Shown in pieces: positions 53,898 through 63,136 of a stretch of DNA of 64,000 bases. The DNA comes from Achromobacter deleyi (lineage in GTDB: Bacteria > Pseudomonadota > Gammaproteobacteria > Burkholderiales > Burkholderiaceae_B). Position numbers and translations under genes: made by a program. Position 1 is the stretch's first letter. Each line of letters opens with the position of its first letter. The notes under the pieces were generated by a model. It saw nothing but the letters and a program-made list of their open reading frames with translations. It ran no database searches and had not been told where the DNA came from. The stretch spans positions 310,001-374,000 of the forward strand of contig NZ_CP065997.1 of assembly GCF_016127315.1 (NCBI RefSeq), written 5' to 3'.

Positions 53898-54890
53898 TCA
53901 GTCCAGTTTGATGTTGGCGGCCTTTACTACCTCGGCCCATTTGGCGGTTTCGCTTTTCATGTAGGCCTCGAAGTCGGCGGGGGTGCCGCCCAGGGGTTGG
54001 CTGCCTTCGTCTTCCAGGCGTTTGACGACGGCGGGCTCTTTCAGGACGGCCTGCACGCGGGCGTTGAGTTGGTTGACCATGTCGGGGGACATGCCGGCGG
54101 GGCCGACCAGGCCGGTCCAGGCGGAGGCTTCGAAGCCGGGGTAGCCGGATTCAGCGACGGTGGGGACGTTGGGCAGCGCGGCGAGGCGGGCGGTGGAGGT
54201 GACGGCCAGGGCGCGCAGCTTGTCGGCGGCGATCAGCGGGAAGGCGGTTTGCGGGGTGATGAAATACAGATCCGTCTGGCCGCCGACCAGGTCGGTGACG
54301 GCGGGGCCGGCGCCTTTGTAGGGGACGTGCAGGAACTCGATGCCGGCGCGGCGCGCGAGCATGACGCCGGACATGTGGCCGATGGTGCCGTTGCCGGCGG
54401 AGGCCAGGCGTAGCGTGGCGGCGGGCTTTTTCCTGGCGTCAGCGACCAGGTCGGCCAGGGTCTTGTAGGGCGAGTCGGCGCGCACCACCAGGACCACCGG
54501 CTGGGCGGCGATCAGGCCGACCAGGGTGAAGTCCTTTTTCGGGTCGAACGGCATCTTCGGATACAGCGCGGGGTTGATCGCCAGGTTGGCGGCCTGGCCC
54601 ATGCCGACGGTGTAGCCGTCGGGCTGGGCGCGGGCCACGTAGTCCATGCCGATGTTGCCGGTGGCGCCGGGCTTGTTCTGCACCACCAGGTTCCAGCCTG
54701 TGGCCACGCCCAGGCGCTCGGCCAGCAGGCGGCTGACGACGTCGGTGCCGCCGCCCGGCGGCATCGGCACGACCAGGTTGATGGGGCGTTCGGGATAGGC
54801 GGCGATGGCGGGCGCGGCGCCGGCCAGGGTGGCCACGGCGATCGCGGCCGCGGCCAGGCGGCGCGGCAAGAGGCGCGAGAGGACTTGCAT
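53898..54890 (-). CDS. Bug-family tripartite tricarboxylate transporter substrate-binding protein
   Basis: 330 aa. Signal peptide to about residue 30 (RLAAAAIAVATLAGAAPAIA, cleavage before AYPERP). Family landmarks: ERPINLVVPMPPGGGTDVVSRLLAERLG, VVQNKPGATGNIGMDYVARAQPDGYTV, HVPYKGAGPAVTDLVGGQTDLYF. The ATG at 54890 has GGAG upstream. It is third in an operon with an acyl-CoA transferase and an HMG-CoA-lyase-type enzyme, so its ligand is probably the carboxylate those enzymes degrade. Confidence 0.93.
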   Translation of the reverse strand: MQVLSRLLPRRLAAAAIAVATLAGAAPAIAAYPERPINLVVPMPPGGGTDVVSRLLAERLGVATGWNLVVQNKPGATGNIGMDYVARAQPDGYTVGMGQAANLAINPALYPKMPFDPKKDFTLVGLIAAQPVVLVVRADSPYKTLADLVADARKKPAATLRLASAGNGTIGHMSGVMLARRAGIEFLHVPYKGAGPAVTDLVGGQTDLYFITPQTAFPLIAADKLRALAVTSTARLAALPNVPTVAESGYPGFEASAWTGLVGPAGMSPDMVNQLNARVQAVLKEPAVVKRLEDEGSQPLGGTPADFEAYMKSETAKWAEVVKAANIKLD

Positions 54891-54940
54891 GAGGTTGTCT
54901 CCAGAGGGAATACGTAGCGGGACGGCCGGGGCCGACAGGG

Positions 54941-56203
54941 TTAGTTCACAGGCCCCACGACGCCTGCTTCGGTCAGGGCTGCGATCTGCGTCGCGCTCAG
55001 CCCCAGGGTTTCCAGCAACTGGGCGCCATGCGCGCCCAGTGCCGGGGGATCGATACGCACGCCGGGGCGGCGGCCGCCCAGCGTGATGGGCAGCAGCGGC
55101 ACCTTGGCGTGCGCGCTGGCGCCGCTGCCCGCACCGCCGCCCGCACCGCTGCCCGCACCGTCCTGCGGCAGGACGACGTCGGCCAGGCCGCCGGTGGCAG
55201 CCAGGTGCGGATCGTCGAACAGGTCCTGCGGCTTGGCGATGGGCGCATAGGGCAGGCCCTGGGCCTCGAAGCGCGCGGCGATGGCGGCGGCCGGCTGCGA
55301 CGCCAGGCGTTCGCGCAGGATCGGCATCAGCCAGGCGCGGGCCTCGACGCGGTCGTTGTTGCCCGCCAGGCGCGCGTCCGCCGCCAGGTCGGCGAAGTCG
55401 AAGGCCTCGCAGAACAGCTTCCACTGGGTGTCGGACACCACCGCCAGGAAGATCTGCTCGCCGTCCTTGACGGTGAAAACGTCGTACACCGCCCACGCCG
55501 AGATGCGGCTGGGCATGGGCGCGGCGGGCTTGCCGGTGACGGCGTACTGCATCATGTGGTGGCCGACCAGGAACACGTTGTTCTCGAACAGCGCGCTCTG
55601 CACTTCCTGGCCGCGGCCGGTGCGCTGGCGTTCGAGCAGCGCGGCCATGGCGCCCATGGCGCCGAACATGCCGCCCATGATGTCGTTGACGGCCGCGCCC
55701 GCGCGCAGCGGACGGCCTTCGGGGCCGGTCATGTAGGCCAGGCCGCCCATCATCTGCACCACCTCGTCGAGCGCGGTGCGGTGCTGGTACGGGCCGGGCA
55801 GGAAGCCCTTGTGCGACACGTAGATCAGGCGCTCGTTCAGCTTCGACAGCGTGGCGTAGTCCAGCCCCAGGCGCGCCATGGTGCCGGCCTTGAAGTTCTC
55901 GCTGACGATGTCGGCGGTGGCGATCAGCTTGAGCACCAGCTCGATGCCGCGAGGATCCTGCAGGTTGACCGGCAGGCTCTTCTTGTTGCGGTTGAACATG
56001 GTGAAGAAGCCCGCGCCCGAGCCTTTCAGGCGGCGCGTGTTGTCGCCCTGCACCGGTTCGATCTTGATGACCTCGGCGCCCAGGTCGGCCAGCATCATGC
56101 CGCAGGTGGGGCCCATCACCATGTGGGTGAACTCGACCACGCGGATGCCCGTCAGCGGCAGGGCCGGCTCGGCGCCAGTCTCGTGTCGTGCGTTCGGATT
56201 CAT
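54941..56203 (-). CDS. CaiB/BaiF family CoA transferase
   Basis: 420 aa class III CoA transferase. GIRVVEFTHMVMGPTCGMMLADLGAEVIKIEP, FNRNKKSLPVNLQDPRG, DIVSENFKAGTMARLGLDY, GRPLRAGAAVNDIMGGMFGAMGAMAALLERQRTGRGQ (catalytic Asp expected in VNDIMGG) and the C-terminal HGAQLLETLGLS segment. It moves CoA to a carboxylic acid. Its ATG overlaps the lyase stop, so the two are coupled. It contains a Gly/Ala/Ser-rich insertion (GSGAGGGAGSGASAH) near residue 355. Confidence 0.92.
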   Translation of the reverse strand: MNPNARHETGAEPALPLTGIRVVEFTHMVMGPTCGMMLADLGAEVIKIEPVQGDNTRRLKGSGAGFFTMFNRNKKSLPVNLQDPRGIELVLKLIATADIVSENFKAGTMARLGLDYATLSKLNERLIYVSHKGFLPGPYQHRTALDEVVQMMGGLAYMTGPEGRPLRAGAAVNDIMGGMFGAMGAMAALLERQRTGRGQEVQSALFENNVFLVGHHMMQYAVTGKPAAPMPSRISAWAVYDVFTVKDGEQIFLAVVSDTQWKLFCEAFDFADLAADARLAGNNDRVEARAWLMPILRERLASQPAAAIAARFEAQGLPYAPIAKPQDLFDDPHLAATGGLADVVLPQDGAGSGAGGGAGSGASAHAKVPLLPITLGGRRPGVRIDPPALGAHGAQLLETLGLSATQIAALTEAGVVGPVN

Positions 56204-57126
56204 GCGGCCTCCCGCGCGTAGGTGAATCCCTTGGGCAGGCCCGCGTCGGGCACGTGGCCATACAGCGGTTCGCCCGGCAGTCCGTCGCGCAGCGCGACGC
56301 GGGCGGCCATCAGGGCGTCGACGTCGATGCCGGTATCCAGGCCCATCGATTCGAGCAGGAACACCAGGTCCTCGGTGACGATGTTGCCGGTGGCGCCGGG
56401 CGCGTAGGGACAGCCGCCCAGGCCGCCCTGGCTGGCGTCGAAGGTGTCGACGCCGACCTCCAGCGCCGCCACCACGTTGGCCAGCCCCTGGCCGCGGGTG
56501 TTGTGGAAATGGGCGCCGCCGGCGCGCGCGCCGAGCTCGGCGCGCAACGCCTTGAACAAACGCCCGACCTGGGCCGGGTTGGCGTAGCCGGTGGTGTCCG
56601 ACAGGCCCACTTCGTCGACGCCCAGTTGCGCCATGGCCACGGCCATGCGCAGCGTGTCGGCTTCCGGCACCTGGCCGGCCAGGGTGCAGCCGAAGGCGGT
56701 GGACAGCCCGGCCTCGAGCTTGACGTCGGGATAGCTGGCGTCGCGCAGCGCCACCACCGCCGCGACTTCGTCGCGCATCTGCGCATGGGTCTTGCGCACG
56801 TTGGCCAGGGAGTGGGCCTCGCTGACCGACACCGGCAGCGTGACCTTGGCCGCGCCGGCCTCGAAGGCGGCCTGCGCGCCGCGCAGGTTCGGCGCCAGCG
56901 CCGCGACGTGCAGGCCGGGCAGGCGGCGCGCGCCCGCCACCACCTCGGCGGCATCGGCCATCTGCGGCAGCAGCTTGGGCGGCACGAACGAGCAGACCTC
57001 GATTTCGCGCAGGCCGGCCGCCACCAACGCGCCGATCCAGCGCAGCTTGGCGGGCGTGGGCATGACGGCGGCGATGCTCTGCAACCCATCCCGGGGGCCG
57101 ACCTCGCTGACTAGAATCTGGGGCAT
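56200..57126 (-). CDS. Hydroxymethylglutaryl-CoA lyase-type enzyme
   Basis: 308 aa HMGL-like TIM barrel. EVGPRDGLQSI at the N-terminus (metal Asp), LAPNLRGAQAAFEAGA, SVSEAHSLANVRKTH, HFHNTRGQGLANVVAALEVG (metal His pair) and the catalytic-cysteine loop GGLGGCPYAPGATGNIVTEDL. The canonical activity is cleavage of HMG-CoA to acetyl-CoA and acetoacetate; related enzymes cleave other 3-hydroxy acyl-CoAs. With the CoA transferase it forms an activation-cleavage pair. It is divergent from an IclR gene. Confidence 0.92.
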   Translation of the reverse strand: MPQILVSEVGPRDGLQSIAAVMPTPAKLRWIGALVAAGLREIEVCSFVPPKLLPQMADAAEVVAGARRLPGLHVAALAPNLRGAQAAFEAGAAKVTLPVSVSEAHSLANVRKTHAQMRDEVAAVVALRDASYPDVKLEAGLSTAFGCTLAGQVPEADTLRMAVAMAQLGVDEVGLSDTTGYANPAQVGRLFKALRAELGARAGGAHFHNTRGQGLANVVAALEVGVDTFDASQGGLGGCPYAPGATGNIVTEDLVFLLESMGLDTGIDVDALMAARVALRDGLPGEPLYGHVPDAGLPKGFTYAREAA

Positions 57127-57142
57127 TGACTTTCTCCTTATC

Positions 57143-57159
57143 GTTCTATAAGATAGAAC
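57143..57159. promoter_or_regulatory. Candidate IclR operator
   Basis: Perfect palindrome GTTCTA-N5-TAGAAC in the divergent region, 17 bases upstream of the lyase ATG. An extra GTTCTA half-site is at 57163-57168. The layout (6-N5-6) is the same as at the other IclR locus, with different arms. Confidence 0.7.
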
Positions 57160-57229
57160 TACGTTCTATAAATTATTCCCCATCCGGATTCCGGGTGTCA
57201 ACCCTGCCTGTCCGAAAGGCCGTTTCGCC

Positions 57230-57961
57230 ATGCCCAGAAAAGCCAGCCAGCCCTCCCTCGCCGACCAGCACGCCGCCCCTGGCGGCGCCGCCGCGGTCGA
57301 TCGCGCGCTGTCGGTGCTGTCCGCCTTCCGCACGGGCGACGCCTCGTTGTCCCTGGCGGAACTGGCCGAACGCACCCAGCTCTACAAAAGCACCGTGCTG
57401 CGCCTGCTGGCTTCGCTGGAACACGGCCGCCTGGTGCAGCGCACCGCGGACGGCCAATACGCGCTGGGCGCGGAAATCGCGCGGCTGCACGCCGTGTATG
57501 CGGCGTCGTTCTCGCTGGAAGGGGTGGTGATGCCGGTACTGCGGGAACTGACCCGCGTCACCCGTGAAAGCGCCGCGTTCCACGTGCGCCAGGGCGACCA
57601 TCGCCTGTGCCTGTACCGGGTGGATTCGCCGCAGCCGGTGCGCGACCACATCAAGGCCGGCGACCTGCTGCCGCTGGAACGGGGCGCGGGCGGACGCGTG
57701 CTGATGGCCTTCGCCGGCGCGGCCGGCGAGCCGTACGAGACCATCCGCCACAGCGGCGTGGTGGTGCTGGAGGGCGACCGCATGCCCGAGCTGTCCGGCA
57801 TCTCGGCGCCGGTCTTCAATGAGACGGGCGCCCTGGCCGGCGCCGTCACGCTGACCATGCCGACGCCGCGGCTGCAACGCGAGCATGCGGCGCTGGTGGT
57901 GGCCGCCGCCGCCGAAGCGACCCGCAACCTGGGGGGTTTTTACCCTTGGCCGAACGATTGA
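57230..57961 (+). CDS. IclR family transcriptional regulator
   Basis: 243 aa. Winged helix-turn-helix at about 17-80 (AAVDRALSVLSAFRTGDASLSLAELAERTQLYKSTVLRLLASLEHG), effector domain (ESAAFHVRQGDHRLCLYRVDSPQPVRDHIKAGDLLPLERGAGGRVLMAF, GISAPVFNETGALAGAVTLTMP). It is divergent from the lyase/CoA transferase/Bug operon, with a palindrome between them. It is very likely the local regulator responding to the pathway substrate or its CoA ester. Confidence 0.94.
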   Translation: MPRKASQPSLADQHAAPGGAAAVDRALSVLSAFRTGDASLSLAELAERTQLYKSTVLRLLASLEHGRLVQRTADGQYALGAEIARLHAVYAASFSLEGVVMPVLRELTRVTRESAAFHVRQGDHRLCLYRVDSPQPVRDHIKAGDLLPLERGAGGRVLMAFAGAAGEPYETIRHSGVVVLEGDRMPELSGISAPVFNETGALAGAVTLTMPTPRLQREHAALVVAAAAEATRNLGGFYPWPND

Positions 57962-58051
57962 ACGGGGCCTGGGCGGGTTATCATGCCCGACATTCCGCAG
58001 CCGGTTGCGCGCGCCCCTTCCAGGCGCCCCGAACCGCCAGCCCCAATCAAG

Positions 58052-58972
58052 ATGAACACTGAATCCCTAGCCCTGGACTTCAAGAGCGCCACCCTGTATG
58101 CCATCCGGGTGGTGCTGCACAGCGCCGACCCGGAACGCCTGAACGCCGCGCTGGCCAAGCGCATGGCCGACGCCGGCAGCTTCTTCGAGAATGAGCCCGT
58201 GGTGATCGACGCCAGCCGCGTCGAGGAAGCCATCGACTGGGCCGCGCTGGTCGCCGCCTTGCGCGGGCACAACCTGCCCCCCATCGGCGTGGTGGCCGAA
58301 GGCGCCAACCTGGCCGCGGCCCGCGCCGCCGGCCTGACGCCGGTGGAGCTGTCGACGCCCGCGGCCCGTCCGGCGCAGGTGATCGACACCGCCCCGCCCA
58401 ACGACGTCGCCACGCCGGTGCCATCGGTGCCGGCCGCCGCGGTCGAGATCGCCCCCGCGCCCACGCCGACCGCCGACGCACCGGCCGCTGAAGTACCCGT
58501 CGCTAACGCCGCCGACAAGGCCTCCGGGAAAGCCGCGGACACGACCGCCGCCAAGCCCGCCGCCGAACCGCTGCCCGAGCGCGCCGCCGCCAGCACCACG
58601 TCGGCCGCCAGCCCGACGCCGGCCGCGCCGCAATCGTCGTCGGCCCTGGTCATCACGCGCCCGCTGCGCTCCGGCCAGCGCGTCTACGCGCGCCACACCG
58701 ACCTGGTCGTGATCGGCATGGTCAGCCAGGGCGCCGAAGTCATCGCCGACGGCAACGTGCACGTGTACGGACCGCTGCGCGGCAAGGCCATGGCCGGCGC
58801 CCGCGGCGATACCTCGGCGCGCATCTTCACCACGCATCTGGATGCCGAGCTGCTGGCCGTGGCCGGCGTGTATCGCGTGGTCGAGGACAAGCTCGACCGC
58901 TCGCTGCACAACCAGCCCGCGCTGGTGCGCCTGGATGGCGACACCCTGCGCATCGAGGCCCTGAAGGCCTGA
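58052..58972 (+). CDS. minC: Septum site-determining protein MinC
   Basis: 306 aa. N-terminal FtsZ-inhibiting domain to about residue 110 ([28 protein letters not shown]). Then an unusually long ~80-residue Ala/Pro/Thr linker, and a C-terminal MinD-binding beta-helix ([52 protein letters not shown]). It blocks Z-ring formation away from midcell. An in-frame ATG at 57983 would add 23 non-conserved residues. Confidence 0.96.
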   Translation: MNTESLALDFKSATLYAIRVVLHSADPERLNAALAKRMADAGSFFENEPVVIDASRVEEAIDWAALVAALRGHNLPPIGVVAEGANLAAARAAGLTPVELSTPAARPAQVIDTAPPNDVATPVPSVPAAAVEIAPAPTPTADAPAAEVPVANAADKASGKAADTTAAKPAAEPLPERAAASTTSAASPTPAAPQSSSALVITRPLRSGQRVYARHTDLVVIGMVSQGAEVIADGNVHVYGPLRGKAMAGARGDTSARIFTTHLDAELLAVAGVYRVVEDKLDRSLHNQPALVRLDGDTLRIEALKA

Positions 58973-58987
58973 GACGGCCCGCCATTC

Positions 58988-59095
58988 GCAAGACCGCGCC
59001 GACTTCGGAACGGTCTTGCATCGAAAGACTCTGTTTGCCTCGAACGGGCGGTGCCCGTTCAACACATTCTGTAAGAAGCCTTACACGGGCTTTTT
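58988..59095 (+). promoter_or_regulatory. Structured minC-minD spacer with a possible attenuator
   Basis: Three consecutive inverted repeats: GCAAGACCG/CGGTCTTGC (58988-59019), GAACGGGC/GCCCGTTC (59042-59060), and TGTAAG-AAGC-CTTACA followed by CGGGCTTTTT (59070-59095). GCCCG of the second hairpin can alternatively pair with CGGGC just before the T run, so two mutually exclusive folds are possible. Confidence 0.5.
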
Positions 59096-59140
59096 GCTTT
59101 ACGATAACGCGATTTATTCGAACATAAGGGTTTGATCGTC

Positions 59141-59956
59141 ATGACACGCATTGTTGTGGTGACTTCCGGCAAAGGCGGCGTGGGCAAAACCACGACGAGC
59201 GCCAGTTTTTCCGCGGGCCTCGCGATGCGGGGCCACAAGACCGCTGTCATCGACTTCGACGTCGGCCTGCGCAATCTCGACCTCATCATGGGCTGCGAGC
59301 GTCGCGTGGTGTACGACTTCGTCAATGTGATCCAGGGCGAAGCCACGCTCAACCAGGCGCTGATCAAGGACAAGCAGCTTGAAAACCTGTTCATCCTGCC
59401 CGCCTCGCAAACGCGCGACAAAGACGCGCTGACGCAGGAAGGCGTGGAAAAGGTCATCAACGACCTGAAGGAAATGGGCTTCGACTACATCGTCTGCGAT
59501 TCGCCCGCCGGCATCGAGACGGGCGCGCTGATGGCGGCCTATTTCGCCGACGACGCGCTGGTCGTGACCAACCCCGAAGTCTCGTCGGTGCGCGACTCCG
59601 ACCGCATCCTGGGCATCCTGGCGGCCAAGTCCAAGCGGGCCGTCGACGGCGGCGACCCGGTCAAGGAATTCCTGCTGCTGACGCGCTACAACCCCAAGCG
59701 CGTGGTCGACGGCGAAATGCTGTCGCTGGGCGACATCGAGGACATCCTGCGCATCAAGCTGATCGGCGTCATCCCCGAGTCCGAAGCCGTGCTGCAGGCC
59801 TCGAACCAGGGCCTGCCGGCCATCCACCTGAAAGATACCGACGTGTCCGAGGCCTACAAGGACGTCGTGGCCCGCTATCTGGGCGAAGACAAGGCCCTGC
59901 GCTTTACCGACTACGAAAAGCCGGGTTTCCTGAAACGCCTGTTCGGAGGCAAGTAA
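59141..59956 (+). CDS. minD: Septum site-determining ATPase MinD
   Basis: 271 aa ParA/MinD ATPase. Deviant Walker A GKGGVGKTT at residues 10-18, DFDVGLRNLDLIMGCERRVVYDFVNV, DSPAGIETGA, and the C-terminal amphipathic membrane helix (KPGFLKRLFGGK). It recruits MinC to the membrane and oscillates with MinE. The ATG at 59141 is preceded by AAGGG. The 168-base spacer from minC is structured. Confidence 0.97.
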   Translation: MTRIVVVTSGKGGVGKTTTSASFSAGLAMRGHKTAVIDFDVGLRNLDLIMGCERRVVYDFVNVIQGEATLNQALIKDKQLENLFILPASQTRDKDALTQEGVEKVINDLKEMGFDYIVCDSPAGIETGALMAAYFADDALVVTNPEVSSVRDSDRILGILAAKSKRAVDGGDPVKEFLLLTRYNPKRVVDGEMLSLGDIEDILRIKLIGVIPESEAVLQASNQGLPAIHLKDTDVSEAYKDVVARYLGEDKALRFTDYEKPGFLKRLFGGK

Positions 59957-59959
59957 GCA

Positions 59960-60217
59960 ATGTCCTTCCTGTCGTTTCTGCTTGGTCAAAAGAAAACATC
60001 CGCTTCCGTCGCCAAGGAACGGTTGCAGATCATCCTGGCCCACGAGCGGGGCCGTGGCGACTCGCCCGACTACCTGCCGCAGTTGCAGCAGGAACTCATC
60101 GCGGTGATTTCCAAGTACGTGAAGATCAACCCCGAGGACATCAAGGTGCACCTGGAACGCCAGGACACCCTTGAAGTGCTGGAAGTGAAGATCGAGATGC
60201 CGCAAAGCGAGCCCTGA
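59960..60217 (+). CDS. minE: Cell division topological specificity factor MinE
   Basis: 85 aa. Membrane-binding N-terminus ([31 protein letters not shown]) and the C-terminal topological specificity domain ([43 protein letters not shown]). It stimulates MinD ATPase. It starts 3 bases after minD, with GGAGG at the minD end serving as ribosome site. Confidence 0.97.
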   Translation: MSFLSFLLGQKKTSASVAKERLQIILAHERGRGDSPDYLPQLQQELIAVISKYVKINPEDIKVHLERQDTLEVLEVKIEMPQSEP

Positions 60218-60270
60218 CGCGTGTTCCGCGCGCCGCTGGCCGGCGCCGGATCCGCGCGCGACGCACGCAA

Positions 60271-60299
60271 AAAAACGCCCGGCGATGCCGGGCGTTTTC
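60271..60299. terminator. Rho-independent terminator after minE
   Basis: A run, ACGCCCGGC, GAT loop, GCCGGGCGT, TTTT. Perfect 9-bp stem with A and T runs on either side, able to work for minE and for the convergent lipoprotein gene. Confidence 0.88.
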
Positions 60300-60350
60300 G
60301 CATTTGGGCATGGCACGCCAGCATGCGCTGGCGGCCGCCTGGTCCGCGGC

Positions 60351-60575
60351 TTAGTGCTTGCCCACCTGATCGCCGATGACGCCACCGATGGCAGCGCCGC
60401 CCACCGTGCCGAGGATGCCGCCGTTGGTGATGACGGCACCCGCCACACCGCCGAGCGCCGCACCGCCAACCGTGCTTTTCTGGCGATGGCTCATGCTATC
60501 CCACGACGAGCAACCCGCCATGGCGGCGGCCATGGCGACAGCGACACAGATTTTGGAAAGAGATGCGATTTTCAT
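60351..60575 (-). CDS. Small glycine-zipper lipoprotein (OsmB-like)
   Basis: 74 aa. Signal peptide with lipobox MAGC (cysteine about 22) followed by SSWDSMSHRQKSTVGGAALGGVAGAVITNGGILGTVGGAAIGGVIGDQVGKH, a glycine-zipper with GxxxG repeats. Such proteins are outer-membrane lipoproteins related to OsmB or SlyB, often stress-induced. AGGAG lies 8 bases before the ATG. Confidence 0.88.
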   Translation of the reverse strand: MKIASLSKICVAVAMAAAMAGCSSWDSMSHRQKSTVGGAALGGVAGAVITNGGILGTVGGAAIGGVIGDQVGKH

Positions 60576-60765
60576 GATGAGGCTCCTATTCTTGTCCCCG
60601 GGGTCGCACCAACATCCAGACGCGAGCGCACGATGCCCCTTGTGGGTTTAGAGCCTTCAGGATCGCAAAATATCCCGTCCCGCGCTGTGAAGTTTGCCCA
60701 GGAATTGTGTCAAACGGCGAGGGAATCTTTGCGCTTCCCAGGGACAGTGTTGCTGGAACGGGGCG

Positions 60766-61299
60766 CTATTTGACCAGACGTAACACGTCGCGGAAGCGCG
60801 CGTGCTCGCAAGTTTCCATCCACTCGAAAATGACCATTTCCGAGGTCACGATCTCGGCGCCGTGGGCGCGCGCGCGGCGCAGCGCGGCATGGTGGTCGGA
60901 CGGCTTGCGCGAGCCCGCCGCGTCGGCCACCAGCATCGCCTTGTAACCCAGCTCGGTCAGACCGATAACGGTCTGCAACACGCAGATGTGGGCCTCGCAG
61001 CCGGTCACCAGCACCGTCTTGCGCGCCGCGGGCAGCCACGCATCGAAGCCACGCTCGCGCGCCGCGGAGAAATGCATCTTCTGGAACGTGGACTGCACCA
61101 GTTCGGCGAGCGGCGCCACCGTGACGCCCAGCATCTTGCTGTGATGCTCGGTGGCCACCACCGGCACCTCCAGCAGCCGTGCCGCCTGCGCCAGCTTGGC
61201 GTTGGCGGCCAACACCGCGTCGCCGTCGTGGATCACGGGCATCAGGCGGCCCTGCATGTCGACGATGAGCAACGTGGAATCGGAGGCTTGCAGCAGCAT
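60766..61299 (-). CDS. Isochorismatase-like cysteine hydrolase
   Basis: 177 aa. The catalytic Asp is in TLLIVDMQGRLMPVI and the Cys in VLVTGCEAHICVLQTVIGL; the fold matches the YcaC/isochorismatase-like group. Substrates of this group (amides, nicotinamide, carbamoyl compounds) cannot be told from sequence. The ATG at 61299 has GGAG at normal spacing. Confidence 0.9.
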   Translation of the reverse strand: MLLQASDSTLLIVDMQGRLMPVIHDGDAVLAANAKLAQAARLLEVPVVATEHHSKMLGVTVAPLAELVQSTFQKMHFSAARERGFDAWLPAARKTVLVTGCEAHICVLQTVIGLTELGYKAMLVADAAGSRKPSDHHAALRRARAHGAEIVTSEMVIFEWMETCEHARFRDVLRLVK

Positions 61300-61331
61300 G
61301 GGGGGACTCCTGGAATATTGGGAACCGCTTG

Positions 61332-61363
61332 AAAAAAACCCGGCACGCAATGGCCGGGTTTTC
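61332..61363. terminator. Rho-independent terminator after ettA
   Basis: AAAACCCGGC / GCCGGGTTTT with an 8-nt loop and a seven-A run on one side. It lies about 20 bases beyond the ettA stop on the minus strand. Confidence 0.85.
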
Positions 61364-61383
61364 GGACTGCCAGTCAGGCCAGC

Positions 61384-63057
61384 TTACTTCAATGCCTTGT
61401 AGCGCAGGCGCTTGGGCTTGGCGCCCTCTTCGCCCAGGCGGCGCTTCTTGTCGGCTTCGTATTCCTGGTAGTTGCCATCGAAGAACACCACTTGCGAATC
61501 GCCTTCGAAGGCCAGGATGTGCGTGGCGATACGGTCCAGGAACCAGCGATCGTGGCTGATGACCATGACGCTGCCGGGGAACTCCAGCAGCGCGTCTTCC
61601 AGCGCGCGCAGCGTTTCGACGTCGAGGTCGTTGGACGGTTCGTCCAGCAGCAGCACGTTGCCGCCGGCGATCAGCGTCTTGGCCATGTGCAGGCGGCCGC
61701 GTTCGCCGCCCGACAGCTGGCCGACCACCTTGTTCTGGTCGCCGCCCTTGAAGTTGAAGCGGCCCAGGTAGGCGCGCGAGGACATTTCGAACTTGCCCAC
61801 GGTCAGCAGGTCGGCGCCGTCGGCGACCGCGTCGAACACGGTCTTCTTGTCTTCGAGCGCGTCGCGCGACTGGTCGACGTAGGCCAGCTTGACGGTCTGG
61901 CCGATCTTCACCTCGCCCGAATCCGGTTGCTCGCGGCCCGCGATCATGCGGAACAGCGTCGACTTGCCGGCGCCGTTGGCGCCGATAATGCCGACGATGG
62001 CGCCGGCCGGGATCTTGAAGCTGAGGTTGTCGATCAGCAGGCGGTCGCCGTAGGCCTTGCTGACGTTGTTGAATTCGATGACCTCGTTGCCCAGGCGCTC
62101 GCCCACCGGAATGAAGATTTCCTGGGTTTCGTTGCGCTTCTGGTATTCGTAGGACGACAGTTCCTCGAAGCGGGCCAGGCGCGCCTTGGCCTTGGCCTGG
62201 CGGCCCTTCGGGTTCTGGCGCACCCACTCCAGTTCCTTCTTGATGGTCTTCTGGCGGGCCGACTCGGACGACTCTTCCTGCTTGAGGCGGTCTTCCTTCT
62301 GTTCCAGCCACGAGCTGTAGTTGCCCTTCCAGGGAATGCCGTAGCCGCGGTCCAGTTCGAGGATCCACTCGGCGGCGTTGTCCAGGAAGTAGCGATCGTG
62401 GGTCACGCCCACGACGGTGCCCGGGAACTTGTGCAGGAATTGTTCCAGCCACTCGACGCTTTCGGCATCCAGGTGGTTGGTCGGTTCGTCCAGCAGCAGC
62501 ATGTCGGGCTTGGACAGCAGCAGGCGGCACAGCGCCACGCGACGCTTTTCACCGCCGGACAGGTTGCCGACGATGGCATCCCAGGGCGGCAGGCGCAGCG
62601 CGTCGGCGGCGATTTCCATCTGGTGCTCGATGTCGTCGGCGCCGCTGGAGGCGGCGGCCGCGATGATGGCTTCCAGCTCGGCCTGCTCGGCGGCCAGCGC
62701 GTCGAAATCGGCATCCGGCTCGGCGTAGGCGGCGTAGACCTCGTCCAGGCGCTTCTTGGCGGTGACCACGGCGCCCAGGCCTTCCTCAACCGCCTGGCGC
62801 ACCGTGTGCTCGGGGTTGAGCTGCGGTTCCTGCGGCAGGTAGCCGATGTTCAGGCCCGGCATGGGGATGGCTTCGCCTTCGATCTCGCGATCCACGCCCG
62901 CCATGATCTTCAGCAGCGTCGACTTGCCCGAGCCGTTCAGGCCCAGCACGCCGATCTTGGCGCCAGGAAAAAACGAAAGCGAGATGTCACGCAGGATCTG
63001 CCGCTTGGGCGGCACGATCTTGCCGACGCGGTTCATGGTGTAGACGTATTGGGCCAT
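61384..63057 (-). CDS. ettA: Energy-dependent translational throttle protein EttA (ABC-F)
   Basis: 557 aa cytoplasmic ABC-F ATPase with two ABC domains and no membrane region. Walker [10 protein letters not shown] and GANGAGKST; signatures [12 protein letters not shown] and [12 protein letters not shown]; Walker [20 protein letters not shown] and [19 protein letters not shown]; the arm and linker ([25 protein letters not shown]) are typical of EttA. It binds the ribosomal E site and gates the first elongation steps according to ATP/ADP. Confidence 0.97.
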   Translation of the reverse strand: MAQYVYTMNRVGKIVPPKRQILRDISLSFFPGAKIGVLGLNGSGKSTLLKIMAGVDREIEGEAIPMPGLNIGYLPQEPQLNPEHTVRQAVEEGLGAVVTAKKRLDEVYAAYAEPDADFDALAAEQAELEAIIAAAASSGADDIEHQMEIAADALRLPPWDAIVGNLSGGEKRRVALCRLLLSKPDMLLLDEPTNHLDAESVEWLEQFLHKFPGTVVGVTHDRYFLDNAAEWILELDRGYGIPWKGNYSSWLEQKEDRLKQEESSESARQKTIKKELEWVRQNPKGRQAKAKARLARFEELSSYEYQKRNETQEIFIPVGERLGNEVIEFNNVSKAYGDRLLIDNLSFKIPAGAIVGIIGANGAGKSTLFRMIAGREQPDSGEVKIGQTVKLAYVDQSRDALEDKKTVFDAVADGADLLTVGKFEMSSRAYLGRFNFKGGDQNKVVGQLSGGERGRLHMAKTLIAGGNVLLLDEPSNDLDVETLRALEDALLEFPGSVMVISHDRWFLDRIATHILAFEGDSQVVFFDGNYQEYEADKKRRLGEEGAKPKRLRYKALK

Positions 63058-63136
63058 GGGCTCGTATAGGGTAAGAAAGCTGATGAATCGTTGATTGTAG
63101 GCCGGAACCCGGACAGGCGTGCGACAGGCGGCCGTT

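Noticed and set aside
53586..53911. Plus-strand open frames in the G-rich region after glnS
   Set aside because: They cross two terminators and the antisense of the Bug gene, with no ribosome site and no recognisable domain.
53898..56261. A 787-codon open frame covering the CoA-transferase region and the Bug protein
   Set aside because: Only the last 330 codons look like a real protein; the first part is the CoA transferase gene read in a wrong frame.
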